64,000 nt of DNA, taken from NCBI GenBank assembly GCA_017163975.1, contig JAFFSR010000370.1, positions 2,108,001 to 2,172,000 on the forward strand, in the 5' to 3' direction. The notes below the pieces were generated by a model. That model saw only the letters and a list, made by a program, of their open reading frames with translations. It did no database searches and was not told where the DNA came from. Below, one piece after another: positions 47,615 through 58,453 of this stretch (position 1 is its first letter; each line of letters begins with the position of its first letter). This DNA comes from Anastatus disparis. Lineage: Eukaryota; Arthropoda; Insecta; Hymenoptera; Eupelmidae. The position numbers and the translations under genes were made by a program.

Positions 47615-48040
47615 AAAGGTTCATTATACATATGCTTAATTAAACTTACAATTCTAGATTCAATAAAAAACCATTAATATTATATTATAAATATTTTGAC
47701 AATTTCGTTTTTATTAAAAAACCTATTTAATAAAAATTGGTCGTTTTTTAAAAATAAAAACAAAATTCTTCTTCAAATTTCTTCACCTAAACTTATAATT
47801 TTGCATATAATTTGAAAAGATTTTTCATTTACAATCATTATTATTTATAACAAATGTATACAGAACTTTTAAAATTGATTTCAAAGTTATTATTATTTTC
47901 ACGCGCTACCCTAGATTAAAAAAAAAAAACATGTAAATCGGACCATAATGACCAGAGATATTGTTAATTTTCATATGCAATATGAATTTTAACTTTGAAA
48001 ATTTTTTTCTGTTCTTGCGTAAAGAAAAAGATACCACCGT

Positions 48041-48068
48041 GCGCATGCGCGCTGGCCGTTTATATACT
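48041..48068 (-). promoter_or_regulatory. TATA box plus GCGCATGCGC palindrome, right arm
   Basis: Inverted copy of 46027-46052 with both motifs unchanged; the two copies point toward each other across the element's centre. Confidence 0.35.
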
Positions 48069-49030
48069 CTGTTACCTGATATTCGCACTTAATATAATGC
48101 GTAAGAAAATTTAGAAACGATGATACATATAAAAACCACTTTGTATACATCAATGCTGTTTTAACAATTAATAATTACTATCATGAAATTGCTATTAAAC
48201 TTTGAAATAAGTTAAAATGTTTAAAAACAATGGCGCAATTGTTAGTCAAAGTCAAAGCTATATTACTCTTTTCATTTTCACGATAGAAAACTTTTAAAAA
48301 ATTCAAATTAAAGGTCTTCAAGAGACCCTTCTTTTTCATTTTATAAAATTAATATATATCAAAAATTGGCTAAAATATATGAATTTATTTATGAGAATTA
48401 AAATTTTAAAATTGGAAAAACGCTAAAAAATAGTGCAAAAAAATAAAAAATTCAAATTTTTATAATCGTTTATGATAAAGGTATCCTACCATTACATGCT
48501 CAAGAAAATTGACATGTTTTCAATGATTATTGTTGATTCGGCATCAATTTGAATTTTCGACTTTCTTTTAATAAACAAATTAATTGTTGCTTTTCTTACG
48601 GGCCGAAATAGATCGGCTTGGAGGAGGATTAAAGACAATAAAAAATCTTTCTTTTCCCAAAATTTCATCGAATTTTGAATAGAATATCTGTCTTTAACTT
48701 TAATTGGAAAAATTACACATTTTCTCGGAAAAACTTCATTTCCCGAGAAAATTTAAAAATTATAGAAAATCGCACACCCATAGTCTTGAAGAAAATTTAA
48801 TTCTGAATAACTTTTGTTGGAAAAATTTTCTTTTTGAGTTAAAAGCAGCGCAGTTACAGAGGAAAAAAAAGTCGATTTTTCTATCTTAATTTGTTTATAA
48901 ACATTTTTCCACAACTTTTTGAGATGACGCACATCGATATTATTATTATATATATTATCTACAATATATTTCTGCAAAAAACCGGCCTGTAGCACGTTTT
49001 GCAGAAAAAAATTCTAATTTGACTGGTCTA

Positions 49031-49187
49031 TGTCTACTGTGAATCTATTCCAATCTTCTAGTGCATTCGCACAGGCTTTTACAAGGTTGTGTAACAATTG
49101 TGCATCTTCTGGTTTCGTAGATCTTGGTGGTAATTTTGTTACACACCGCCCTTTCTTTTTTGAAAATCTGATCCGAATGGTTTGAGG
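49031..49187 (-). pseudogene. Coding segment of the interrupted gene, 5' part
   Basis: On the minus strand an open segment after TAA reads IRIRFSKKKGRCVTKLPPRS and TKPEDAQLLHNLVKACANAL to EDWNRFTVDI, where the TA-flanked foldback begins. Counting one TA, the frame passes directly into ITSKEEQELIMK on the other side of the element, evidence that the foldback landed in an open reading frame. The helical character (PEDAQLLHNLVKACANALED) is convincing, but I recognise no family. The 5' end may be an acceptor (GGATCAG) or lie upstream. Confidence 0.5.
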
Positions 49188-49350
49188 TTAAATATTTGTT
49201 TACAGAAACAAGCACATATTAAAATTTTCAATTATCTTTCACATACTATTTCACACAATAAAAGATCTCTTGACATAAATCTAAACTTATTAGGAATCCT
49301 ATCACACTGTATTAATTAATATTAAAAATTAAGAAAAATGTTAACTACTA

Positions 49351-50859
49351 GGCCAGTCAATAGACCAAAAAAAGTCTTATTTTGCCAAAATTAGTAACTG
49401 GCAACGACTTATACGATCATTTAAAAGATAGTCCGTAGATGTTTACTTATATATTTTGGACTAGCAACTATGATTTATTAATTAGTTATTAACAAATTAG
49501 TGCAAAAAACGCGTTTTTTTTTGTTTTTTGCTTATAAAACGAAAACTATCCAAAGAATTATTATGGTGCCAATAAAAAAGTTGTAGAGAATTAAATTATC
49601 AATAAAACGAGAGATCAAACGATCCGATCGGTTTATTATAACCAAAGAAAATTCAGAAAAACCAGAAAATTTTTCATTTTTTTAAAAAATTCATAACTTT
49701 ATTGTTTATTAATATTGAGAGCTGAAATTTGACACAGAAGTAGATAATTATATCTACTTTCAACATGCCAAAGGCAGATACTATCGGATAATTATTTTCT
49801 GTGTAATTGCAATTTTTTTTCGGTATTCCTCCCTTCTTTATATTACCGATTGAGAACGTCGTACATACATTTTTAAAAGGGTTTTGAAAACCAGAAACAA
49901 TGTACTATTAAACGTATATTTTAAGTTTTCATTAACATTGAGTAAGAAGAGTGTATTATGCACTCGAACATCGACGTAAACGGTCGAGCGCGCGGTACAC
50001 AGCAAAAAGTGGGGATGGAGGAGAAACGATACATATAGATATACGGGCGCGCGGCGTGAAACGTTCAATTTTTTAACTAACTTCTTTTTGGCGATTAATG
50101 CACTTATATTAAACTGTTTTATTTATTAATTAGGATATTTTTAACCGACGAATCTGATTTCCTATGCAGATTTCACGAATAATAAAATCTAAAGGTATTT
50201 TACAGTTTCTCCTCCATCCCCACTTTTTGATGTGTACCACGCGCTCGACCGTTTGCGTCGATGTTCCAGTGCATATATTCACCCTTTTTACACAATTTTA
50301 ATGAAAACTTAGAATATACGTTTAATACTATATTGTTTATAGTTTTCAAAACCCTTTTAAAAATGTATGTACGACATTCTCAATCGGTAATATAAAGAAA
50401 TGAAGAATACTGAAAAAAAATTGCAATTGCACAGAAAATAATTATCCGATAGTATCTGACTTTGGCATGTTGGAAGTAGATATAATTATCAACTTCTGTA
50501 CTAAATTTCAGCTCTTAATATTAATAAACAACAGAGTTATAAATTTTTAAAAAAAATGAAAAATTTTCCGGTTTTTCTGAATTTTCTTCGGTTTTAATTA
50601 ACCAATCGGATCATTTGACCTCTCGTTTTGTTGATAATTCAATTCTCTACAACTTTACAATTGACACGATGGTGATTCGTCAAATAGTTTTCGTTTTATT
50701 AGCAAAAAACAAAAAAAACGCGTTTTTTGCACTAATTTGTTAATAACTAATTAATAAATCATAGTTACTAGTAAACATCTACGGACTATCTTTTAAACGA
50801 TTGCATAGGTCATTTCCAGTTACTAATTTTGGCAGAACAAAACCTTATTTTGACTGGCC
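49351..50859. mobile_element. 1.5-kb foldback, GGCCAGTCAA ends, TA duplication
   Basis: GGCCAGTCAA and TTGACTGGCC are flanked by TA (49349-49350 and 50860-50861). The arms mirror each other up to ~50040 and from ~50205, including AGTGGGGATGGAGGAGAAAC against its inverse; the short unpaired middle is ~165 bp. Non-coding. Terminal sequence links it to 45166-49028. Confidence 0.85.
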
Positions 50860-50869
50860 TATACACTGA

Positions 50870-51531
50870 CTAGGAGAGTGTCACACCTCCGGATCACGGA
50901 TTTTGCTTAAACTTCGGAATAAGTTTTTAGATGATAAAATATGGAAAAAGCTAAAGTTATAATTACAAACACTCAATATTTCCCTAGTTACAAGCAATTA
51001 AAGAAAATCACTAAAAAAGTTACTAGATTTTCAAACGCATATAGTTCTTTAGCATTGATAGCTAGAAGCTTGAAACTATTTTTAAATTAAAGCTGAGCTC
51101 AAATCCTTTCAAACAGTAGCTACAGCATATCAAAATATTATTTTTTAACAAAGTTAGAGCGTAATAAAGATTGGACCTAATTTCAACTTTTATTATTAAT
51201 TAATGTTTTGAAAAGAAAATTCAGGTCCAATACTTATTACGCTTTAACTTTGTTAAAAAATAATATTTTGATATGCTGTAACTACTGTTTCGAAAGAATT
51301 TGAGCTCAGCTTCAATTTAAAAATAGTTTCAAGCTTGTAGCTATCAATGCTAAAGAACTATATGCATTTAAAAATCTAGTAACTTTTTAGTGATTTTCTA
51401 TAATTGCCTGTTACTAGGAAAATATTGAGTGTTTGTGACTATAACTTTAGCTTTTTCCATATTTTATCATCTAAAAACTTATTCCGAAGTTTAAGCAAAA
51501 TCCGTGATCTGGAGTTGTGACACTCTCCTAG
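50870..51531. mobile_element. CNAGGAGAGTG foldback MITE, copy 3 (662 bp)
   Basis: The ends CTAGGAGAGTGTCACACCTC and its inverse are flanked by TGA (50867-50869 and 51532-51534). It lies 8 bp from the TA site of the preceding foldback. The arms mirror to ~51200. Confidence 0.9.
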
Positions 51532-51534
51532 TGA

Positions 51535-53290
51535 GTAAAAATTCATATATTCTTAGCAACATGAATTTATCATTCTGAATCAAAATGAAAATACAATTCA
51601 ATAGTAATTTTAAATTAGTTTTAATTTTAAATAAAAAAGTATTAATTATAGTTTTACTCAATTGATTTAAAGCAGATAATAATTGTACATACTAAGTAGT
51701 GATTTTTAAAATTAAATATTAAAAAATTTTAATGTGTCACAATTATGTCAAAACATAGAAGTCTGAAACGAAACAATAAATAAATTTGAATAACTAATAC
51801 TTGTTATGTAATCTAAATCATAGATAGCGTTATTTCCTCTTGATATAAATATGGATCCTCTTAGCAATAAGTAAGAAAGAGAGAAAAGGGGTAAGATCGG
51901 AACGAAGTCTGTTGTGTATGAATATAGACAGCTAACTGCGTTTTGTCTTACGTTTTTAATTCGTGCAAGTGACGCTTAAGAACAGGCAAGAGCAGATTCA
52001 ATACCGAGAATTGAAAATCTGTTGTTTAATTTTCTCCTACTATACGTGATGCAAATTGAAATAAGAGCGCGCTTTCTATTACTACGATATGTCGCTTCTC
52101 AAGGAAGATAGATGGCGCTTCTTAAAAAGCAGCAACGATCGTGAATATTCGTGGTCACAGCGTCAGATTAGAAGGAAGCTCTCGCCTGTACGCATCGGTC
52201 TAAGAAAAATCATCCTTTTATAAACGTTTCTTTGTATATAACTTTGCTAATAAGACACTTTTTTATAATTTGTTTATTACCTAAGAATAAATAGTCTGTG
52301 AAATTAAATCGTGTTTATTTATTTGTAGTATTAGACTTTAATGGTTTCAACAATACGTAATGGGATGCATAAAAATTTTAAATACATTCACGAAATTTAT
52401 TTCATAATTGCGCTCGCCAAAAATAATTTGAGAAAATTTTAAAGAATTAAAATTTATATACCACAGCTGTTTATTAAACCCTAAGTACTATTACTTACTT
52501 TTTTATGAAATATGGTGAATTTCATGAAAAAAATATCTATTATACAATCATGTATGTATAAAAAATTGCGCTTGATAAAAATTTCTTTTGATAACAGTAT
52601 AATTATTTTTTTTATAATAAAATAACATTTCCACTTCTCGGTCGGAAATCAAAACTGCTCCGGGCTACTCTTAAGATTCGTTTATTTAAATATAAGTATT
52701 TAAAGTCAAAATAGTTTGTAACTTCATTTCATTTATTGTAATTCTAATATTCTTATTTATATTAATAAAGTATTATTATTTAATTTGGACAATGTGAGTG
52801 ATTTCGTAAGCATAATACCACCGTCTTATTTCTTAGAATAAAAATTAACAGTCTATCACTTTTACAAAAAAAAATAATAAAATAAAAATTAAAACATATC
52901 ACACTAAATAAAACGTTTCATATTTGAATTGCTATTGGCCTAATGACACGCCAATTTTTATGTGTAATTTCTTATGAAGTGGCAACAAATGGAAGCTGTT
53001 AGAATAGAAAAAAAATGTTATATATAGATATATTAAAGCGTATTAAGTTCTAGCTTGTGATACGATTTCCAAACCCAATAGTAACTCGAAAGCTTATAGA
53101 TAATTAAGTCAGTGTATATAAATGAACGTTATTATTTATATATTATAAATTTAATAAAAGCCTTCGCAAAACCTACATTTATTATGTAAAAGATTTGTAA
53201 AAAAAAGTTTTAACGTACTTGTTAAAATTTAATATTTTGAAAATATTTTATAAACATAGTTTTAATTTTAAAGTATAGATTGCTCAAAAT
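51535..53290. other. No gene recognised; a mildly GC-richer block at 51.84-52.21 kb
   Basis: 51840-52210 is less AT-rich and not visibly repeated; it has no long frame. It may be regulatory or UTR sequence. The rest is AT-rich without features. Confidence 0.35.
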
Positions 53291-53316
53291 TATATATATA
53301 TATATATATATACACA

Positions 53317-54352
53317 CAGTAGGGTCCAATAAAACGGAGCCAACCTTGAGAAATGAAGTACTAAATAAAAAGTTTTGTATTTCAGCAGATAATGGTCTTA
53401 AAGAATTGTGCGACCACTCATTTTAAAGGTATTTGTAAGAACTTTTTAATAGTATATTGGCAATTTAAATTGAAATATTGGTCTGGGAAATGTCGCGACT
53501 TAAAAATACTAAAATTGAAAATATTTTTCGAAAAATGATGGTAGAAAAATTTAACACATCTGGTTTTAAAGGTATTCTGTTGAACTTTGAAATTATATTT
53601 TTTTTTATTTTCCAGGTCCAAAATTGACCGAGATATGGAGATTCATGTGCAAAAATAGGCTTTTTTTTATTTTTCTGATATCTCCTCAATTGTAGGAGAT
53701 ACAGAAAATGCCAAGTGTATTTTTCTATGTAGAATCAACCAAAATTTTTTCAGAATTTTTGGAGCACTTTAATTTTTTTCATGGTTGCGGTATTATTATA
53801 CACACATATATCGTATTCGTATATATGTATATAATAATACCGCAACCATACAAAAAAAAATCGAAGTGCTCGAAGAATCCTGAAAAAATTTTGGGTGATT
53901 CTACATAGTAAAATGAATTTTTTTTATTTGGATTTTTTCTGTATTTCCTATAATTAAGAAGATATCGGAAGAATAAAAAAAGCCTATTTTTGTACAAAAA
54001 TCGCCAAATCTCGGTCAATTTCGGACCTAAAAAATAAAACAAAATATAGTTTTAAAGTTAAGCAGAATACCTTTAGAACCAGATGTGTTAAATTTTTCTA
54101 TCATCATTTTTCGAAAAATGTTTCCAATTTTAGTATAAACGAAAAAAAATTTTTTTTTTCAATTTTCAAGTCACGATATTTCCCAGACCAGTATTTAAAT
54201 TTAAATCGCCAATACACCATTAAAAAGTTCTTACAAATACCTTAAAAATGAGTGGTCGCACAATTCTGTATGATTATTATTTGCTGAGATACAAAACTTT
54301 TTATTTAGTACTTCATTTCTCAAGGGTGGCTCCGTTTTATTGGACCCCACTG
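53317..54352. mobile_element. 1.0-kb foldback inserted in a (TA)n tract
   Basis: The ends CAGTAGGGTCCAATAAAACG and CGTTTTATTGGACCCCACTG are inverted. Both outer flanks are TA microsatellite (53291-53312 and 54354-54407), so it probably inserted into one tract with a TA duplication. The arms are nearly complete mirror images, with CCGAGATATGGAGATT-type blocks, meeting near 53820 in a hairpin of GTTGCGGTATTATTATA. CAGT ends and a TA target suit a pogo-like source. Confidence 0.8.

Positions 54353-54353
<1 letters not shown>

Positions 54354-54407
<54 letters not shown>
54354..54407. repeat. (TA)n microsatellite
   Basis: Right part of the TA tract split by the foldback at 53317-54352. Confidence 0.95.
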
Positions 54408-54410
<3 letters not shown>

Positions 54411-55157
54411 TACATTCATATTGCAAATAAAAATACATTTTGATAGTGATTTGGAACTATAATTATCACACTTCAATTGACTTTTAATTTCTGTCTATGT
54501 TCAAAACAAAAAAAAAAAATAATATAATTTTTAATGAATTTTATACATACCTCATTTTTAAAAAAATTTCCACCCTGGTAGAAAAAAGCCTGGATCTACG
54601 GTGTCATTACACGGAAAAACTTTTGCATATTAAATTCGCTCAAATGTTGTATGTGAATTTTATTTTATTACTACTGAAATAAATCTAATATCCTTCTTGA
54701 AAAGAGATTAGACTCAAATTAAGATGATATTTCCCTCAGCAGAAATGAAATTGGGAACCAGTCTTATATGCTCTCAATACACTCTCAAGTATGTACTGTA
54801 AGATCCCGAACGTGTTTATAATTATTTTTAACGTATGAAAATCTTATAATTAAATACTAAAATCCCAAATATGTCATTAGGAATTTTTTGGTTAAAAATT
54901 ACATATTAAAATTTATTGATACAGTGTTCTAATATTTACGTATTTATTTTCAGTAGTACTTATAGCTTGATTCGTGTTGATCGTTACCGACAAGTAATCC
55001 AATTCTTCTAGTATTTAATCGCTAAGTATACGCGATTAAACATTTTTAAGATTTTATTTCCATTTGAATTAAATCTTTCTTATCAAGAGACTTATTTCAT
55101 TTGTATGACTAATTATGGCCTAAATTTTATTGAGTAAAATCAAGCTTATAACTAGTC
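54408..55157. other. AT-rich stretch with a single CCCTGGTAGAAA end
   Basis: CCCTGGTAGAAAAAAGCCTG at 54573 matches the family ends at 34114 and 46924, without a partner end. No gene recognised. Confidence 0.4.
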
Positions 55158-56120
55158 AAAGAGTAAAGCCAAATAAGTATGTGAAAATGGCCTTAGCTCG
55201 GATTTCCCTGAAACTTTGCTTATTCTTTTGTCTTGTCAAAAGACTAAGATCCCGAAAGTTTCAGATCCCTAGGCTCAAAATTGGCTTCATAACCTCAAAA
55301 AACGTGTTTTTTTGGTTTTTTGTTATAATTAGGTGAACTCCTAATGGTTCTCCAAAATTCCAAATCGAGGTGAAAGAGGACGGTAAAACACATATATTTA
55401 ATGACTATATAGAATCTTACAAGCCTCAACCATGACCTAAAAATACTTATGAAAATTTCAAAATGTCCTGTACATTAATTGTATTAGTGCATTTTCATTT
55501 CTGGCTTCTAAAAAATTTCCTCTTTATAAAATCTATCATTCATAATTTTTGCGAAACTGTAGGAATGGTGAAAAGTACCTAAAATATCAAAAAACTGAAA
55601 ATTTTAAAGATTTATGGCGTCTTAGAGGCTTAATTGTATTCTGATCATTAAAATAACACCAAAAACACGTTCAGAGACCCAAAACACTCCTGAATATTGA
55701 TACTTAGTCGGATTTATATCATATTCATCCATAAAATACGAGAATAAGCTTAAAAAAATCATTTTTCAACCAAAAAGACTCCTGTTGTCTTTTTATTACC
55801 ATCCTAAACTATAATTTCACCACTTCTTTTCGAAAGTAACCTTGAAAATTTATTTACTGACCCGTAACCTCCTTGATACTGATCGTTAATCTTATTTAGT
55901 ACGATTTTTGGCCAAAAGATATGAAATTAACCTCAAAATATTCACTTTTAGTGACTAAAAATGACCCCAACTATCATTTTTCTGTCGTATTCAAAACAAC
56001 ATATTGGACAAAAAATATATTGGAGGATTCTAAGAACTTCTCACTGAGATTGTTTATATTGTTCTGTGCGATATTTTGTCAAGCACCACTAAAATATTGC
56101 CAAATAATGCGCCAAATAAA

Positions 56121-56578
56121 TTACTAATTTTTTATTCGCTTACTATTTGCTATTCATTATTTTTCTTTATAATTCAGTTAAATCCAGTTTTTTATTTTAA
56201 AAATAATTATTTAGTAATAATTTGGTAATAAAATATTTTAAAAAAAATTTTGAAGAAAAAAATTGTGCGTACCAAGGTTTGAACCCACGATCAAAACAAA
56301 AAATAATACATGCTTATCAAACCCTTCACAAGTTCAATCACATTTAAATTTTAACTTGAATGATTTTGATTACCTCATATTTTTATATATCACGTTCTTT
56401 AATTAAGGGCATGGGTTCAAACCTGGGTACACACAATTTTTTTCTGCAAAAATTTTTTTTATATATATTATTACCAAATTATTATTAAATAATTATTTTT
56501 AAAATTAAAAACTGAATTTAACTGAATTATAAAGAAAAATAATGAATAATAAATAGTAAGCGAATAAAAAATTAGTAA
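56121..56578. mobile_element. 458-bp foldback with tRNA-like motif in each arm
   Basis: TTACTAATTTTTTATTCGCT and its inverse close the element. Each arm carries a B-box-like sequence: reverse of GGGTTCAAACCTTGG near 56275 and GGGTTCAAACCTGGG near 56412. In the left copy an A-box-like TTGAACTTGTGAAGGGTTTG lies upstream on the minus strand. It is palindromic about ~56350. The T-rich gap between the boxes recalls the segment at 1598-1690. Confidence 0.65.
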
Positions 56579-56715
56579 TTTAAAAATTAACAATTTTGTT
56601 AATAATTAAGAGACTGCTGTATACCGACACAGATACCTGTTTTACCGACTCTATTTAAAATTTATTTTTTATAAAAACTAGTTACTGGAGGCAGAAATTA
56701 AAAGATGGTTTCGAT

Positions 56716-56790
56716 GCGTATAATAAATAGCAATATTTTCTCTGATGAGAATAAATTAATTTTATCGCTTGGTTTTCTAGAAAAGTTGGA
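56716..56790 (+). repeat. Internal relic of the GAGGAGG TTAA family
   Basis: AGCAATATTTTCTCTGATGA and TTAATTTTATCGCTTGGTTT match the interior of the 382-bp element at 35381-35762 (35490-35540). The termini are not recognisable. Confidence 0.5.
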
Positions 56791-56890
56791 ATATTTTGGA
56801 AATATTTCAAACGCTTTATGCTGTGTGGGGTTCACCTGCTTGCTTGTACTCCAACATAAGCTCAGCATGCTACTAGAAATACTTCCTTAA

Positions 56891-57272
56891 GAAGAGGCCG
56901 AACTATCTGTCTTTGTCTAATAGTATTTTTCATCATTCATGTAAACACCATTGGCTTTGACACGAAAAAAAATGGCAGCCCCCGCTTGATATTAGTATAA
57001 TGGTTAAATTTTATAATTGGAACAAAATAATTCAATCATGTAGTTTTTAAATAATATGAGACCTACCAAAAAAGATAGGTTATATTTTAGATTTTCAGTA
57101 GGTCTCATATTATTCAAAAACCACGTGATAAAATTATTTTGTTTTTATTATAAAATTTATCTATTATACTAGTAGCTATCGGGGGATGCCATTTTTTTAG
57201 TATTACAACCAATGGTATTTATATAAATGATGAAAAACACTATAAGACCAGGACAGATAGTACGGCCTGCTC
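56891..57272. mobile_element. 382-bp foldback MITE, GAAGAGGCCG ends, TTAA duplication
   Basis: GAAGAGGCCGAACTATCTGT pairs with an imperfect inverse at the right (ACAGATAGTACGGCCTGCTC). TTAA at 56887-56890 and 57273-57276. The inner hairpin GAGACCTACCAAAAAAGATA meets near 57080. Same length as 35381-35762 but well diverged. Confidence 0.85.
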
Positions 57273-57791
57273 TTAAAATATATCTTTAAATTAAGAAAAT
57301 ATTTTTGTAATATTACATTACTTTCTTATGTTAATTACTTTTAAATCATACTGTAACACAACGTGCAATATTTTTGCTGACTAGGCGCATTATTTAGCGA
57401 TATTTTGGTAATGCTTGACAAAATGTCGCACAGAACCGTATAAACAATCTCAGTGAGAAGTTCTTAGAATCCTCTACTACATTTTTTGTCCAATATGTTG
57501 TTTTGGATACGACAGAAAAATGATAGTTAAGGTCATTTTTAGTCACTAAGTGAATATTTAGAGGTTAATTTCATATCTTTCGGCCAAAAATCGTACTGAA
57601 TAAGATTAACAATCAGTATCAAGGAGGTTACGGGTCAGTAAATAAATTTTCAAGATTACTTTCGAAAAGAAGTAGTGAAATTATAGTTTAGGATGGTAAT
57701 AAAAAGATTATAGGAGTCTTTTTGATCAAAAAACGATTTTTTTAAGCTTATTCTCGTATTTTATGGATGAATATGATATAAATCCGACTAA

Positions 57792-58453
57792 CTAGGAGAG
57801 TGTCATACCTCCGGATCACGGATTTTGCTCAAACTTTGAGATAAGTTTTCAGATGATAAAATATGAAAAAAGCTGAAGTTATAGTCATAAACACTCAATA
57901 TTTCCCTAGTTACAGGCAATTGAAGAAAATCACTAAAAAGTTACTAGATATTTAAACGCATAAAGTTATTTAGCATTGATAGCTAGAAGCTTAAACCTTT
58001 TTTCAAATTAAAGCTGAGCTCAAATCCTTTCGAAACAGTAGTTACAACATATCAAAATATTATTTTTTCCTAAAGTTATAGCGTAATAAAAATTTGACCT
58101 AATTTCAGCTTTTATTTTTAATTAATATTTTTAAATAAAAATTCAGGTCCAATCTTTATTACGCTATAACTTTGGGAAAAAATAATATTTTTACATGCCA
58201 TAACTACTATTTCGAAAGGATTTAAGCTCAGCTTTAATTTGAAAAAAGGTTTAAGCTTCTAGCTATCAATGCTAAAGAACTATACGCGTTTAAAAATATA
58301 GTAACTTTTTTAGTGATTTTTTCAGTTGCCTGTAACTAGGGAAATATTAAGTGTTTATGACTACAACTTTAGCTTTTTTCATATTTTATCATCTGAAAAC
58401 TTATCCCGAAGTTTGAGCAAAATCCGTGATCCGGAGGTGTGACACTCTCCTTG
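57792..58453. mobile_element. CNAGGAGAGTG foldback MITE, copy 4 (662 bp)
   Basis: CTAGGAGAGTGTCATACC and GTGTGACACTCTCCTTG are flanked by TAA (57789-57791 and 58454-58456). The mirror arm of the enclosing foldback (near 55700) keeps the empty site (GATACTTAGTCGG on the plus strand), proving insertion after the large palindrome formed. Confidence 0.95.

Larger units (their letters stand above)
45166..49028. mobile_element. 3.9-kb foldback, GNCCAGTCAA ends, TA duplication
   Basis: The ends GTCCAGTCAAATTAG and its inverse (GACCAGTCAAATTAG) are flanked by TA (45164-45165 and 49029-49030). The arms (45166-~46470 and ~47620-49028) are close mirror images, including GCAAAACGTGCTACAGGCCG, with a ~120-bp extra block in the right arm (~48087-48209). 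The central spacer holds unrelated AT-rich DNA and another element (46924-47614). It sits inside a coding exon of the minus-strand locus. Same terminal family as 49351-50859. Confidence 0.85.
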
